Source: JANQSP01 sp965226095
Lineage (GTDB): Bacteria > Bdellovibrionota > Bdellovibrionia > Bdellovibrionales > UBA1609
DNA length: 64,000 bases
Reading direction: 5' to 3'
NCBI GenBank assembly: GCA_965226095.1
Contig: OZ245336.1
Location: forward strand, 1,054,001-1,118,000
The notes under the pieces are model-generated. The model made no database searches and was not told the origin of the DNA. It worked only from the letters and a program-made list of their open reading frames with translations. Made by a program: the position numbers and the translations under genes. Of the stretch, positions 52,676 to 62,695 are shown one piece after another; the stretch's first letter is position 1, and every line of letters begins with the position of its first letter.

Positions 52676-53599
52676 ATGAAAGAATTAATAAAATTTTTAT
52701 TACTCTTTGCTTCTACAACAATAATTCAAACAGCAATTGCAAAGGAAGAAACTACAACTAATCTTCAACAAGAAAACACTTTAAATAATGAACAAGCAGT
52801 GGAAAGTTCTTTAGAAGAAAGTGATTCAACATTTATAGATTTTTTAGTTGAAGAAGTTATTCCTGCCTTTGGAGGTTTTGAACATATACTTCTTACAACT
52901 AAACCTTCATTTAGTGTACATTATACACAAAAAGGAGTGGCCTTGATAGACTGCTCTTTGGAACTTAAACTAAAACAACTGAGAACCATCCAATACCAAG
53001 TGACAGACAGTAACACAGGTAACTTTCCAGTGAATATGAATATTGGACAACCTAGATGGTTATTTTTTAAAGCTTCCTGTGGAGAACAAAGTACTAGTAC
53101 AGATAGAAATCATTTCAACATTTCTTTTACTGTTAAAAATGAAAATCTTAAAGATTCTTACTATGAATTAGGAGTGAATGCCTTTGATAAAAATCAATTG
53201 AAGATAAAACTGTACTCCATAAAAATAGAGGTTATCACTGAAGAAGTGGATCAGGAAATACTGGTAAGCTCTCATGGAGATGTTATGAAATTCTCAAAAG
53301 AACTTAAAAAGTATAAAGACAATGATGAGATTTACATCTTACCACTCGAGCTTTGGAAACCTTTAAATAACAAACTTAGACCATCTAATTTACAAGAAAA
53401 TAATGACCTTACTGAATTAAAAAAAGTGAAAATTACACAAATTATAAATATAGATGGTGTTATTCAACTGACCTTCCCCACATCTGTGAACAATGTTACA
53501 GAAGATACAAATGTTTTGGCACCAATTAAAGGACAAATTTTTATCCCTGAAAAAGAGGATGATGATATTATTCCAGTTATTGATTTTTCCATCCAATAG
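52676..53599 (+). CDS. Secreted protein of unknown function, first of a three-gene group
   Basis: A 307-residue exported protein (signal peptide to about residue 22, 'IIQTAIAK'). The N-terminal mature part is Glu/Ser-rich, then a beta-strand-rich region follows ('FSVHYTQKGVALIDCSLELKLKQLRTIQYQV' in part), with two cysteines. No family recognised. The two genes that follow on the same strand (53610, 54274) are separated by 10 bp and overlap by 14 bp, so the three are probably one operon. Confidence 0.68.
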   Translation: MKELIKFLLLFASTTIIQTAIAKEETTTNLQQENTLNNEQAVESSLEESDSTFIDFLVEEVIPAFGGFEHILLTTKPSFSVHYTQKGVALIDCSLELKLKQLRTIQYQVTDSNTGNFPVNMNIGQPRWLFFKASCGEQSTSTDRNHFNISFTVKNENLKDSYYELGVNAFDKNQLKIKLYSIKIEVITEEVDQEILVSSHGDVMKFSKELKKYKDNDEIYILPLELWKPLNNKLRPSNLQENNDLTELKKVKITQIINIDGVIQLTFPTSVNNVTEDTNVLAPIKGQIFIPEKEDDDIIPVIDFSIQ

Positions 53600-53609
53600 A
53601 GTATCGCTT

Positions 53610-54287
53610 ATGAAAACGCTGTTTTCTATTTTAAATATAATTTTTATCTTATTAGTACACACAGCATGGGCTAATGAAAATAATTACAAACCAGCCTTTA
53701 TTTATAATTATCTACTTGAACCTCTATTGAATATAGATGAACTTTTACAGGGATCAAACATAGAAGTCACTCACTGCCAGATTATGGATCCCAATTCAAA
53801 ACAAAAAAATGTCTATGGAGGCCTTGGTTCATGTTTATATAAAACACTCCCGTTTAAAAGAGATAAAGAAAATAACAGTAAAAAACAGATTTATATTCAT
53901 ACTTTAATAAATAAAAGAGAAGAAATTACTTTAACTCTTTCATGGAATCCTATCAGTATGATGAATATTTTTAACTCTTATTGGGATGAAACTCTTGACC
54001 CATTTAACAATCGATTTATTTTAAGAGTAGTTCCACCTCACACACTCTCTGATTTTTTAAGTAAAGTTTTAAAAATAGAATCAACAGATTCCAATGCCCT
54101 TAACATAGATGCACTACAAATAGATATTGCACCTTATAACAATGAAGAAAATATAAGTTCTATCATATTTTCTATTTTAGAAGAAGAGGTAGCTTACAGC
54201 ATGGAGATAATTACAAACTATTACTTAGGTAGTGAAAATTTTTTCATAATTTCCAAAGATAAGTATAAAGAAAATGAAATTCATTAA
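53610..54287 (+). CDS. Secreted protein of unknown function, second of the group
   Basis: A 225-residue protein from the ATG at 53610, which gives a signal peptide ('MKTLFSILNIIFILLVHTAWA', cut near residue 21). The frame stays open upstream to 53493 inside the previous gene, but those residues lack a signal and are unlikely to be used. Cysteines: 'THCQIMD', 'GSCLYK'. No domain recognised. Its 3' end overlaps the next gene by 14 bp. Confidence 0.68.
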   Translation: MKTLFSILNIIFILLVHTAWANENNYKPAFIYNYLLEPLLNIDELLQGSNIEVTHCQIMDPNSKQKNVYGGLGSCLYKTLPFKRDKENNSKKQIYIHTLINKREEITLTLSWNPISMMNIFNSYWDETLDPFNNRFILRVVPPHTLSDFLSKVLKIESTDSNALNIDALQIDIAPYNNEENISSIIFSILEEEVAYSMEIITNYYLGSENFFIISKDKYKENEIH

Positions 54288-55512
54288 ATATTTTATACTA
54301 ATAAAATTTTATTTTATTTTTTCTATTTTTACAAATGCAGAACCATTTTGTATACTCCAACCAAAAGATTATGATGAAAAGTCTATAGAATCCATTCATT
54401 CTTTTGAAGAAAATATTGAAAATAAAATTTCCTCAATCTATCAAACAGAGTACCCTTATCTCAAGAATAAAATAAAGGAAATTCGTGAATTAAAAAAGGA
54501 AATTCAAAGGTTAGAAAAGATTCTATTCAAAAAATATGTCAAACAACCTAATAGAGGTCATAAATATCAACACATGAATAATGTCATAAGAGATAAAAGG
54601 AAAATAAGATTTCATCATTTTTTAGATGAAAATATTCAATTAGAAGAAAAATTTAACAGTGCGCTTAAGGGTTTATTTGCTAGGAAAAGTTTCAGTTTTA
54701 CTTTGTATAGAGAAGCTGTTGCCATGAGAACTGACCTACAACACCTTATAGATACTATAAATAATGAAATAGAACCTATGCAACAGCCTCATTTTCTATA
54801 CCCTCCAAAACTAAATTTTTCCATTCGTGACAATGACATCTACTATGGAGATATACAAATGGAGGTGTTCTTTACTCCTCCAAAAGATAATTTACTTAAA
54901 ATTCCATTTTTAAATATTGGTTTTGAAACAAATAAAAATACTATTATTTATACCTGTATACATTTGAACGCTTATGATGAATCAAGAAATGCTGTTTATA
55001 TATATTTTTTAACCGCCACAAAATTTAATGTTGTTAGTTTAAAAGATGTTGTTACTAATTTTGATCTTATTATTAGAAATATATTAACCTTCTATCGTGA
55101 ACCAGAAGTTATTGTGTCTCCTGTACCTATTATTGAAGATCCAGCCGGAAGCATTATTACTCCTATTACAAAAGTAATGAATACACTGTCTGTACTACAA
55201 CCACTCAAAGTAATTAATAGTGTTATTTCCAAGATGCAGGTATTCACATTAGCCAGTAGATTAAATCCAACAGTACAGGTAATTATGGATAATGTGGATG
55301 TAGGAATTAAAGGTATTTATATTCACCCTAAAGGTCTAAAAGTCAGATATGCAGCTAGTACACTTTATGGTTTATTTAATTTGGATCTAATTACTCAAAA
55401 TCAACAAAAAGATTTTTCTGAATTCATGAATGTTTTAACTATAACAGAACAAGATGATTCTGATTCCATGCAAAACAGTATGGAATCAGAAAAAGACGCA
55501 ACAAAAGAATAA
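54274..55512 (+). CDS. Secreted protein with coiled-coil region, third of the group
   Basis: A 412-residue exported protein (signal peptide to about residue 22, 'IFSIFTNA'). Residues 45-80 are strongly charged and look like a coiled coil ('YLKNKIKEIRELKKEIQRLEKILF' in part), and the rest is of mixed strand character with two cysteines. The tail is acidic ('DDSDSMQNSMESEKDATKE'). No family recognised. Overlap with the previous gene and absence of a promoter gap indicate an operon of three exported proteins. Confidence 0.66.
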   Translation: MKFIKYFILIKFYFIFSIFTNAEPFCILQPKDYDEKSIESIHSFEENIENKISSIYQTEYPYLKNKIKEIRELKKEIQRLEKILFKKYVKQPNRGHKYQHMNNVIRDKRKIRFHHFLDENIQLEEKFNSALKGLFARKSFSFTLYREAVAMRTDLQHLIDTINNEIEPMQQPHFLYPPKLNFSIRDNDIYYGDIQMEVFFTPPKDNLLKIPFLNIGFETNKNTIIYTCIHLNAYDESRNAVYIYFLTATKFNVVSLKDVVTNFDLIIRNILTFYREPEVIVSPVPIIEDPAGSIITPITKVMNTLSVLQPLKVINSVISKMQVFTLASRLNPTVQVIMDNVDVGIKGIYIHPKGLKVRYAASTLYGLFNLDLITQNQQKDFSEFMNVLTITEQDDSDSMQNSMESEKDATKE

Positions 55513-55513
55513 T

Positions 55514-55690
55514 TTATTCTTCAGAGTCTTCTTTGTGTGGAATATCTAATTTTTCAGCTTCTGAAGATAAATCAGGCAAGGATTTTAAATGTTGCTCATA
55601 TTCTTTATGAGTCAGAAGTTTAGAATCCAAACTCCAGTTAACCATTCTTTTGTCCAGTTTAAATTCATTCATAATGTCGTTTAACTTCAT
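55514..55690 (-). CDS. Small conserved-type protein of unknown function (58 residues)
   Basis: A short frame starting 'MKLNDIMNEFKLDKRM' and containing 'HKEYEQHLKSLPDLSSEAEKL'. AGAGGA lies 5 bp before the ATG at 55690. The frame ends at 55514, just beyond the stop of the convergent gene. The D-x-R-(M/L)-V-x-W-x-L and L-x-S-L-P-D-L pattern recalls short proteins found in several deltaproteobacteria, but I cannot name a family. The frame is too short for a firm call without homologues. Confidence 0.55.
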   Translation of the reverse strand: MKLNDIMNEFKLDKRMVNWSLDSKLLTHKEYEQHLKSLPDLSSEAEKLDIPHKEDSEE

Positions 55691-55743
55691 AATATCCTCT
55701 CCCTGTGTTTTAACATTTTATTGATTATACATCAAAGATTTTA

Positions 55744-57300
55744 TTAAATAGGTTTATTTCTATCTATTCCTAAACAAACTCTATAATCTCCCCATATCTC
55801 TACTTTTTTCTCTATCAACATATATAAACATTCTAAACCGCACTTCCCCTTTTCTTCATCATCAATGCTATCTAAGAAGAGCTTTGTACAGCCTTCAAAA
55901 ATAATTTCCCGAGTTGCATTATAATGCATATTACTGCCAATACAACGACTTAAATAATTATCGTTTTTATCAGACAAGGGGTTGGGAGCTATTTCTTCCA
56001 TAAGTTGCTTATATTCGTTACGACAGATCCCTTCATAAGGATATTCATCACTGCCATTAACAAGAAAATCTAAGTAATTATCAGAAGCCATAGAATACGG
56101 AGTTTCAATTTTAGATTTAGGTTGAGTAACAACATCTCCATGTTCTACTAATTCCTGTCTTCTTGTTGTAAGTTGCTTTAATCTTTCATCGCAAGGGGTA
56201 TATTTATTACAAAATGTATCCATATCATCTAACAGAAAGTCTATTTTTTCTATTGAAAGAATATGTAAATACTCATCAGGAAAAAGAGTATGTTCCAGGT
56301 ACCAGTTACTGCTTAAAATACTATCTATTTCAGTAAATAAAAATTTAAACTGCTCTAAAGTAAAATATGTAAGTTGTTCTGTAGTAAAACCAATACCATC
56401 ATTATCTTCTTTTTTAAACTTATAAAAAATATATTGAATTTGTTCATTAGTAAAGTCCGGCATTTGTTTAGGTTGAATAGCTTTTATTTGTTCCTTACTT
56501 AATAATTTCAAACGATTTGTTGTTCCATGCTTTTGTCTTATGTTTTCCAGATGTTTATGGATTGCAAATTCTCTGCCATAAGGAGAATAATCTGAATCAT
56601 CTCCATCAAATTTTTTTTGAGCTACTTCGTAATAATCAAGTGTTTTTACAAAATGAGGCATATAAAAAATTTGCTCCGGTGTTAACTCTATATGAAAATC
56701 AAAAGGCAGGCTTTCCACCTGTTGTAAACTTAGGGAACTGAATTGCTCTGGCATTAAACACAATAAGTGTTCTTTAATTGAAAAATGTATGAAATCCGGA
56801 AAATCTTTAAATATATCTTTTCCTTTACTGTGATAGCGCACAACCCTATTTAGATCTGAATTTTCAGCATTTATTTTAATTAATATTTTTAATTGCTCCG
56901 GTAAAAAAGATCTTAATTGCCTGGGTAGCAATGGCGCCACTTGTTCACTGGAAAATGCTTCTAACTGTTCATCAGAAAGAGCTTGCGCCTGTTCTGGTGT
57001 TATAGTTGTGTACTGATTTATTTGTAAACCTGGAATTTGCTCCAAACTCAACCAGGGAAGCTGTTTTTCTGTCCAAAACCAAAACTCCTCATACCAACCT
57101 TGATTCCTTGTACCATAGGAAATTTGCTCGGGAGTTAAAACTCTTAATTGTTCTTTATTGAAACAACTAAAAATCTCTGGGTTTATTTTTTTTAAATCTT
57201 TACCAAATTCTTTGATTCGATTTGGAGGAAATATCACTCCATTAGCAGAATTGTTTTGATCTTTACACCAACTGGATTTCAGATATAATATAAGATTCAA
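55744..57300 (-). pseudogene. EQ-rich-repeat protein, C-terminal part (split by a frameshift)
   Basis: A 518-residue frame without signal peptide or ATG (the first codon is TTG), with repeats of about 11-12 residues such as 'LTPEQISYG', 'LSLEQIPGL', 'ITPEQAQALSDEQLEAFSSEQVAPLLPRQL' in part, and 'FTTEQLTYFTLEQFKFLF'. The upstream frame 57263-57913, which has the signal sequence and the same repeats, overlaps it by 38 bp. Together they read as one protein of about 720 residues broken near 57263-57300. The last part (about residues 390-518) is cysteine-containing and not repetitive. Confidence 0.7.
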
Positions 57301-57913
57301 TAATTCTTTTATTGCTCAAAGCTAGAATTTGTTGTGAAGATAACCCAGAAGAAACAGCTCGTAGTTTCTTATTATCTAATCGTTTGATATACTCAACCGG
57401 ATAATCCTCAATATTAATATTATAATATTTTTCGAGCTGTTCAACGGTTAAACTATTTAACTGCTCCCATGTAAAATGGAAAATAACCTCATCATTATCT
57501 ATAATTTCTTTTCTCTCTCCAAGAATGGAAATCCAAAAACTTAGTATATATATTTGCGGTGTGCTAAGTTCATGAATTTTCCACTGTTTAAAATTTTTTA
57601 ACCATATTATCCGATCTGTATCTTTTATATTTTTTTTCCGAAGATTAGCAAAATAATTTCTAATAGAAAAAAAATTATCTATCTCTTGACGAGACATATT
57701 CTTAATTTCATCAAAAGTAATTGTTTGCTTAACTTTTTTTCTTAACTCATCTATAGATATTTTATCTGGATCTGCATAAAAGTCAGAATTCTTAGTTCGA
57801 TCAATATTATAAGGAAGTACTTCAGCAGTACAACTAATTAAATCAAACATAAAGAATATATAAAAAATATATAAATATATATTATGTAAAACTCTTAATA
57901 TTTGCATTTTCAT
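57263..57913 (-). pseudogene. EQ-rich-repeat protein, N-terminal part (split by a frameshift)
   Basis: A 216-residue frame with an N-terminal hydrophobic sequence (about residues 10-27, 'YLYIFYIFFMFDLISC', possible lipobox with Cys28). It contains early members of the repeat ('ITFDEIKNMSRQEIDNFFS', 'FTWEQLNSLTVEQLEKYY', 'LSSQQILALSNKRIIES') and ends in a non-matching tail, while the downstream frame continues the same repeat pattern. It is therefore probably the N-terminal part of the protein at 55744. It could also be a separate truncated protein if the stop is real. Confidence 0.65.
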
Positions 57914-57973
57914 TCTTGGTTCTTCTCTTCATTTATTTCTCTATACAAACATTGTTGAGGTTTAAAGTAATCC

Positions 57974-58192
57974 CTATTGGAAATTATATAATGCTTCTCT
58001 TCGAGAATTTATTTTATATTGAGATCGATTTTTATCTGAAGTAGTTGAACCTAAAGTGGTACTTTGCCTGTAACTTGAATCAGGTTGTGACCAGATAAAT
58101 AGAGGTGTGAATAGAATAAGTAAAATTAAAACTTTTTGTAAAAAACATGTTGAATAGTTTATTAGTTTTTCAAAAAAACCACTGTTACTCAT
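57974..58192 (-). CDS. Small secreted or membrane-anchored protein
   Basis: A 72-residue protein from the ATG at 58192 (an in-frame TTG at 58201 is also possible). One hydrophobic segment at about residues 16-35 ('FLQKVLILLILFTPLFIW') followed by a Ser/Thr-rich polar tail ('SYRQSTTLGSTTSDKNRSQ'). It could be a signal peptide with a short mature part, or a membrane anchor. No family recognised and no strong ribosome-binding site. Confidence 0.5.
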   Translation of the reverse strand: MSNSGFFEKLINYSTCFLQKVLILLILFTPLFIWSQPDSSYRQSTTLGSTTSDKNRSQYKINSRREALYNFQ

Positions 58193-58308
58193 AAGAACCA
58201 ATTAATATCAAAAAAATAACATATAGTAAATATATATTTTCAATGTATGTAATCATTACACTCTTTTATTACAACATAATCTATTTTATAGAGATATAAT
58301 TAAAGAAT

Positions 58309-59082
58309 TTACATCCAGTGATCAGATTTACTATTACCTTCTTTTTCTTTATTAGATTTACCACCTTTTAATACCTTAAATCTTGAAGAAAAAATTTTAT
58401 TCATCCATTTTTTCATTGGATTTATTTCGAAAGTGGCATTGAATTTCAAAAATAACAAACCGGAAAGCAAACCACCCAAGTGAGCTAAATTAGCCACTGG
58501 ACTGCCAAACCCTGCACTCAATACAGAAAGTACCTCAACAGCTGCCACCAACAGTATAAAATGTTTGGCTTTCATAGGGAAAATAAACATAAAAAGCACC
58601 ATTCTTTCACCAAAAATTAAACCATAAGCGAGAAGCAAACCAAATACTGCCCCAGAAGCTCCTACAACAGGAATATGTGAAATAAGCTCATTGCCTCCAA
58701 ATAATTGATAAATTTGAATGCATAAAAAATACATTACTGCAGAACCAACACCACACACAAAATAATACTTTAGAAAAAACTTTTTTTGCCATAATTGCTC
58801 AAGTTCTGAACCAAACATCCATAATAACAACATATTAAATAAAATATGAAAAACTCCCCCACTATGTAAAAACATATAAGTAAAAAACTGCCATATCAAA
58901 AAATGAGATTTAATTTCAGCTGGAACAAAACCAAAAATATGAAATATAACTGGAGTTTTAAAGAAAAAATTTTGAACAATGAGAACTAAAAAAAACCAAC
59001 AAATTAAATTGGTAATAATTAAAAATTTTACACCAGAACCAGCTCTAAGAGCTAAAGAGTACCCTGTCTGAAAATTTCGCAT
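58309..59082 (-). CDS. Rhomboid family intramembrane serine protease
   Basis: A 257-residue membrane protein. The catalytic serine is S143 in GASG ('VVGASGAVFGLLLAYG'), the catalytic histidine H201 in 'ANLAHLGGLLSG', and the 'GGVFHILFNMLLLWMFGSELE' segment with the L1 loop is typical. Six or so membrane helices are visible. Rhomboids cut membrane substrates within the bilayer. The gene is 15 bp downstream of sppA, in a possible rpsA-sppA-rhomboid operon. Confidence 0.9.
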   Translation of the reverse strand: MRNFQTGYSLALRAGSGVKFLIITNLICWFFLVLIVQNFFFKTPVIFHIFGFVPAEIKSHFLIWQFFTYMFLHSGGVFHILFNMLLLWMFGSELEQLWQKKFFLKYYFVCGVGSAVMYFLCIQIYQLFGGNELISHIPVVGASGAVFGLLLAYGLIFGERMVLFMFIFPMKAKHFILLVAAVEVLSVLSAGFGSPVANLAHLGGLLSGLLFLKFNATFEINPMKKWMNKIFSSRFKVLKGGKSNKEKEGNSKSDHWM

Positions 59083-59097
59083 GACACACCTGCGTTC

Positions 59098-60012
59098 TTA
59101 CATGCCAATCGCTGGTGGAAAGATGTACATGGGTTTGGCATTCATTTTCAATTGAGAAATAAAAAAAGAAAATATACTTTGTTCTGGTTTAAACTGGGAA
59201 GACAATCCACGGCTAAATAAACTAAAGTAACTTCTTTTAGGTCTGAATAATTCCACATCCTCACCTAAACCAGTCAACTCTCCTATGAGTTTCACTGCAT
59301 CTGAATAAGTTCCAATGGAATCAGCAAAACCAGCTGACACAGCTGTTTCACCGGAAAAGATACGAGCGTCTGTATAGGGTTCCAGTTCATCTGGTGACAT
59401 ATTTCGCCCTTCCACAATAGCCTTCTTAAATTGCTCCAGCATTTCGTCTGCTATATCCTGAAATAAGTTACGCTCTCTATTTGTCATAGGACGATAATTG
59501 GAACCTAACTCCTTAAACTCTCCCGTTTTAATAGAATAGGGTTCCACCTTTGCCCAATTATATAAGCGTTCCATATTAACCAGAGGCACAACTACACCAA
59601 TAGAACCAACCAAAGTACCTTCATTAACTACAATAGAAGTAGCTCCGGAAGCTGCATAGAGACCTCCACTGGCTATTATTGAACCAACAGATACAACCAC
59701 CGGTTTTTTTAATTTTTCCCGTATCATTTTAAATTCATGATAAATTTCCTGACTAAGAGCCACTGAACCACCCGGAGAATCTAAACGAACCAGGACTCCT
59801 TTAATTTTTATATCCTTTATATGTTCTCTTAAGTCTTTTAAAAATTGACTCTTTCCTAGAATCACCCCTGTCAGATCCAAAGCTAATACAGCATCCTGGC
59901 TGGCACGAGCAACCAGATTATTCCTGGAAAAGCATCTGACAAAAGCTACGCACATGGCTATCACAGCAGAAATAATGATAATTTTTTGATAAAATGATCT
60001 TTTTTTACTCAT
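59098..60012 (-). CDS. sppA: Signal peptide peptidase SppA, 36K type
   Basis: A 304-residue membrane-anchored peptidase (hydrophobic segment about 9-27). 'VRLDSPGGSVALSQEIY' is the oxyanion-side strand, S115 in 'IIASGGLYAAS' the nucleophile, and K167 in 'TGEFKELGS' the general base. The Ser-Lys distance of 52 residues equals that in Bacillus subtilis SppA (S147/K199). It degrades signal peptides left after secretion, which suits a genome with so many exported proteins. It starts one base after the rpsA stop. Confidence 0.93.
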   Translation of the reverse strand: MSKKRSFYQKIIIISAVIAMCVAFVRCFSRNNLVARASQDAVLALDLTGVILGKSQFLKDLREHIKDIKIKGVLVRLDSPGGSVALSQEIYHEFKMIREKLKKPVVVSVGSIIASGGLYAASGATSIVVNEGTLVGSIGVVVPLVNMERLYNWAKVEPYSIKTGEFKELGSNYRPMTNRERNLFQDIADEMLEQFKKAIVEGRNMSPDELEPYTDARIFSGETAVSAGFADSIGTYSDAVKLIGELTGLGEDVELFRPKRSYFSLFSRGLSSQFKPEQSIFSFFISQLKMNAKPMYIFPPAIGM

Positions 60013-61944
60013 TTATTCTTTCTTTAACGATTCTGATGAATCTTCTACTTTTTTATTATTTTTTTCACTTTCATCAGTCGCAGACATTAAGCCTCCCAAA
60101 GAAGCTTTTAAGGCCTTGCCAAAAAAACTCTCCGATGGTTTCTTCTTCTTATCAGATTTATCTTTATTAGTATCTGATGGTTGTTCCATTGTTTTTGTAG
60201 ACGAACTGTTTTGATAAGATTTTCCACTTTCTCTAAATTGCAACTGTTTTACACTTAAACTAATTTTTCTGGCATCTAAGTCAATGCTCAACACTTCTGC
60301 TTTTAATTTATCATTAAGCTTTACCACCACTTCCGGATTGTCTATACGCTTTGTACTTAATTCACTAATATGAATAAGGCCTTCAATCCCTGGTTCCAAT
60401 TCTACAAATACACCAAAATCCATTAGCTTAATCACTTTAACTTCATGGCAGGAGCCTGGAGGATAATGGGATTCCACATTAACCCAAGGATCATTATCCA
60501 GATTCTTCACACTTAAGTTAAAATGTTCCTCTTCCGGATTGATGCCTTTTACACGAGCTTTTACAGGATCACCTTCCTTGTAAACTACTTTGGGTTTGAT
60601 ATGCTCTGTCCAGGATAAATCAGAGCTATGTATGAAGCCATCTACATCCTCCCCCGGTATTTCCACAAATAAACCGAAGTCGGTAACATATTTAATTTTT
60701 ACTTCAAGCTCCATATTTACAGGATACTTGCCCTTTAAATCTAACCAAGGATTGTTCTTTAGTTGTTTAATACCTAAACTGATACGATGGTTTTCCTCAT
60801 CGACATCCAAAATTTTCACATCTGTTGTATCCCCTACTTTTAGCATATCTGAAGGGTGTTTTATTTTCTTTCCCCAACTCATTTCATTCAAATGAACTAA
60901 TCCTTCCACACCCTCTATCAGTTTCATAAAAGCACCATATTCAGTCAAACTCACCACTTGAGCTTTCATAACATCCCCTACTTTGAGTTCTGCACTAACT
61001 TTATTCCATGGATTGTCTGTTAACTGCTTTAATCCCAGGCTGATGCGATTTTTTTCTTCGTCAAACTTCAATACTTTTACTTCCATTTCATCTCCCATGG
61101 AAACCAACTCAGAGGGGTGTTTGACACGATTCCAACTCATATCTGTAATATGTAAAAGTCCGTCCATACCTCCTAAATCTAGAAATACTCCATAATCAGT
61201 AATATTTTTAACTACCCCTTTTATCACTGCACCTTCTTTAACTTCTGATAATGTGCGGATGAGAAGATTTTTTCTTTCCTGATTTAATAAAATCCGCCGA
61301 GACAATACGATATTACCGCGTTTTTGATTAAATTTAATTACTTTAAATTGATATTTATTTCCAATATAACCATTTAAATCACGAACCGGACGGAAATCAA
61401 TTTGTGAACCAGGTAAAAAAGCATTAACTCCAATATCCACACTTAAACCACCTTTAACCTTGGCAATGACTGTGCCTTCAATCACCTCTTCGTTTTCCAC
61501 AACTCTGGAAATATCTTCCCATATTTTCATAATATCCGCTCGATCTTTGGAGAGAACCATCATTCCCTGATCATTTTCAACATGATCAATATAAACATCC
61601 AACTCCTGACCAACTTGAATATTTTCCTGACCAGCCACCATTCTAAATTCGGATTTTGGAATTAAACCCTCACTTTTATAGTTGATGTCCACAAGTACAT
61701 AATCCTCTTCAACAGAAATTACACGACCCTTAACCACATCCCCTACGTTAAAATCATGTTTTTTTAAGGACTCTTCATAGAGTTGTTTAAAAGAACCATT
61801 ATCTGAAGAGTTACTCATTTCACTTTTAGAGGGTTTTTCCAGATTTTTTTGATCTTCCACTTCTAGGAGAGCCAATAGTTTCTCTTCCTGCATCTGTGTT
61901 TTTGTCTTTTTTACTTCTGTCGCATTTGTACTCAAATCAAACAC
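60013..61944 (-). CDS. rpsA: 30S ribosomal protein S1
   Basis: A 643-residue S1 with six S1 (OB-fold) repeats; typical segments are 'GDVVKGRVISVEEDYVLVDI', 'GVVKNITDYGVFLDLGGMDGLLHITDMSW', 'GVEGLVHLNEMSWGKKIKHP' and 'GIEGLIHISELSTKRI' (each in part). The N- and C-termini are extended by charged, low-complexity tails. The assigned GTG at 61944 has AAAGG directly next to it, so the start is uncertain; an ATG at 61893 is an alternative. The order cmk-rpsA-sppA on one strand is common in proteobacteria. Confidence 0.95.
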   Translation of the reverse strand: MFDLSTNATEVKKTKTQMQEEKLLALLEVEDQKNLEKPSKSEMSNSSDNGSFKQLYEESLKKHDFNVGDVVKGRVISVEEDYVLVDINYKSEGLIPKSEFRMVAGQENIQVGQELDVYIDHVENDQGMMVLSKDRADIMKIWEDISRVVENEEVIEGTVIAKVKGGLSVDIGVNAFLPGSQIDFRPVRDLNGYIGNKYQFKVIKFNQKRGNIVLSRRILLNQERKNLLIRTLSEVKEGAVIKGVVKNITDYGVFLDLGGMDGLLHITDMSWNRVKHPSELVSMGDEMEVKVLKFDEEKNRISLGLKQLTDNPWNKVSAELKVGDVMKAQVVSLTEYGAFMKLIEGVEGLVHLNEMSWGKKIKHPSDMLKVGDTTDVKILDVDEENHRISLGIKQLKNNPWLDLKGKYPVNMELEVKIKYVTDFGLFVEIPGEDVDGFIHSSDLSWTEHIKPKVVYKEGDPVKARVKGINPEEEHFNLSVKNLDNDPWVNVESHYPPGSCHEVKVIKLMDFGVFVELEPGIEGLIHISELSTKRIDNPEVVVKLNDKLKAEVLSIDLDARKISLSVKQLQFRESGKSYQNSSSTKTMEQPSDTNKDKSDKKKKPSESFFGKALKASLGGLMSATDESEKNNKKVEDSSESLKKE

Positions 61945-62029
61945 CCTTTCCGGCCATTCAATGGCTCTTAATTTATTTATTTTATTTCTGTCAAAGGAAT
62001 TTTTACGATATACAAAAAAAGACCAATGT

Positions 62030-62695
62030 TCAAGGAATCTTAATCAATTCCTGGTATTTTTCATATACTTTTTTTACCATTTTCTCTATATGAACCTGTC
62101 CGGCGTCAATAATTAAAGCGCCTTCCGGCTCCCTTAAAGGACTTTCTTCACGATTAATGTCCTGTTGATCTCTCTTTTCTTGTGAATGGATGACTTCATT
62201 TAATGAAATGCCCTCCTCTCTCTGATGAGCTCGTCGCTGAGCTCTAATCTTTGGATTGGCAGTCAAATACACTTTCAATATAGCTGATGTAAAAACCACT
62301 GTACCACAATCTCTTCCCTCTGCAATGAGGCCATTTACACTTTCTTCATAACAGTGTCTCTGGAAAGGCCTTAGAAACTGTCTGACCTTTGGAAAACGAG
62401 CTAATCGAGACGCACATTCATCTACTTCATTTGTATAAATGTCTGTTGTCATATCCTTGTCCTCATAAATAAATCTGGTTTGCTCTTCATCTAGATACAC
62501 CGACCAGGTAAGAGTTTTAATTAAGTGAACGATTTGCTCTTCAGAAACTGCCTTCTTTAAAAGTGATAAGTAGGCTATACCTCTATAAAAAACACCGGTG
62601 GATAACCACTGCCAATCCAATTTATGGGCTAAATGACGACTGAGAGAGGTTTTTCCAGAAGCTGCAGGACCATCAATTGTAATGAGATTTTTCAT
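62030..62695 (-). CDS. cmk: Cytidylate kinase
   Basis: Phosphorylates CMP/dCMP (221 residues). The P-loop is 'DGPAASGKTS' (residues 8-17), with 'GRDCGTVVF' for the CMP-binding part and 'RAQRRAHQ' as the lid. The start overlaps the ilvA stop by 4 bp, and rpsA follows after 85 bp on the same strand, a common arrangement. Confidence 0.94.
   Translation of the reverse strand: MKNLITIDGPAASGKTSLSRHLAHKLDWQWLSTGVFYRGIAYLSLLKKAVSEEQIVHLIKTLTWSVYLDEEQTRFIYEDKDMTTDIYTNEVDECASRLARFPKVRQFLRPFQRHCYEESVNGLIAEGRDCGTVVFTSAILKVYLTANPKIRAQRRAHQREEGISLNEVIHSQEKRDQQDINREESPLREPEGALIIDAGQVHIEKMVKKVYEKYQELIKIP

Noticed and set aside
53493..53609. Upstream extension of the secreted protein at 53610
   Set aside because: The extension lies within the previous gene and would bury the signal peptide, so the ATG at 53610 is preferred.
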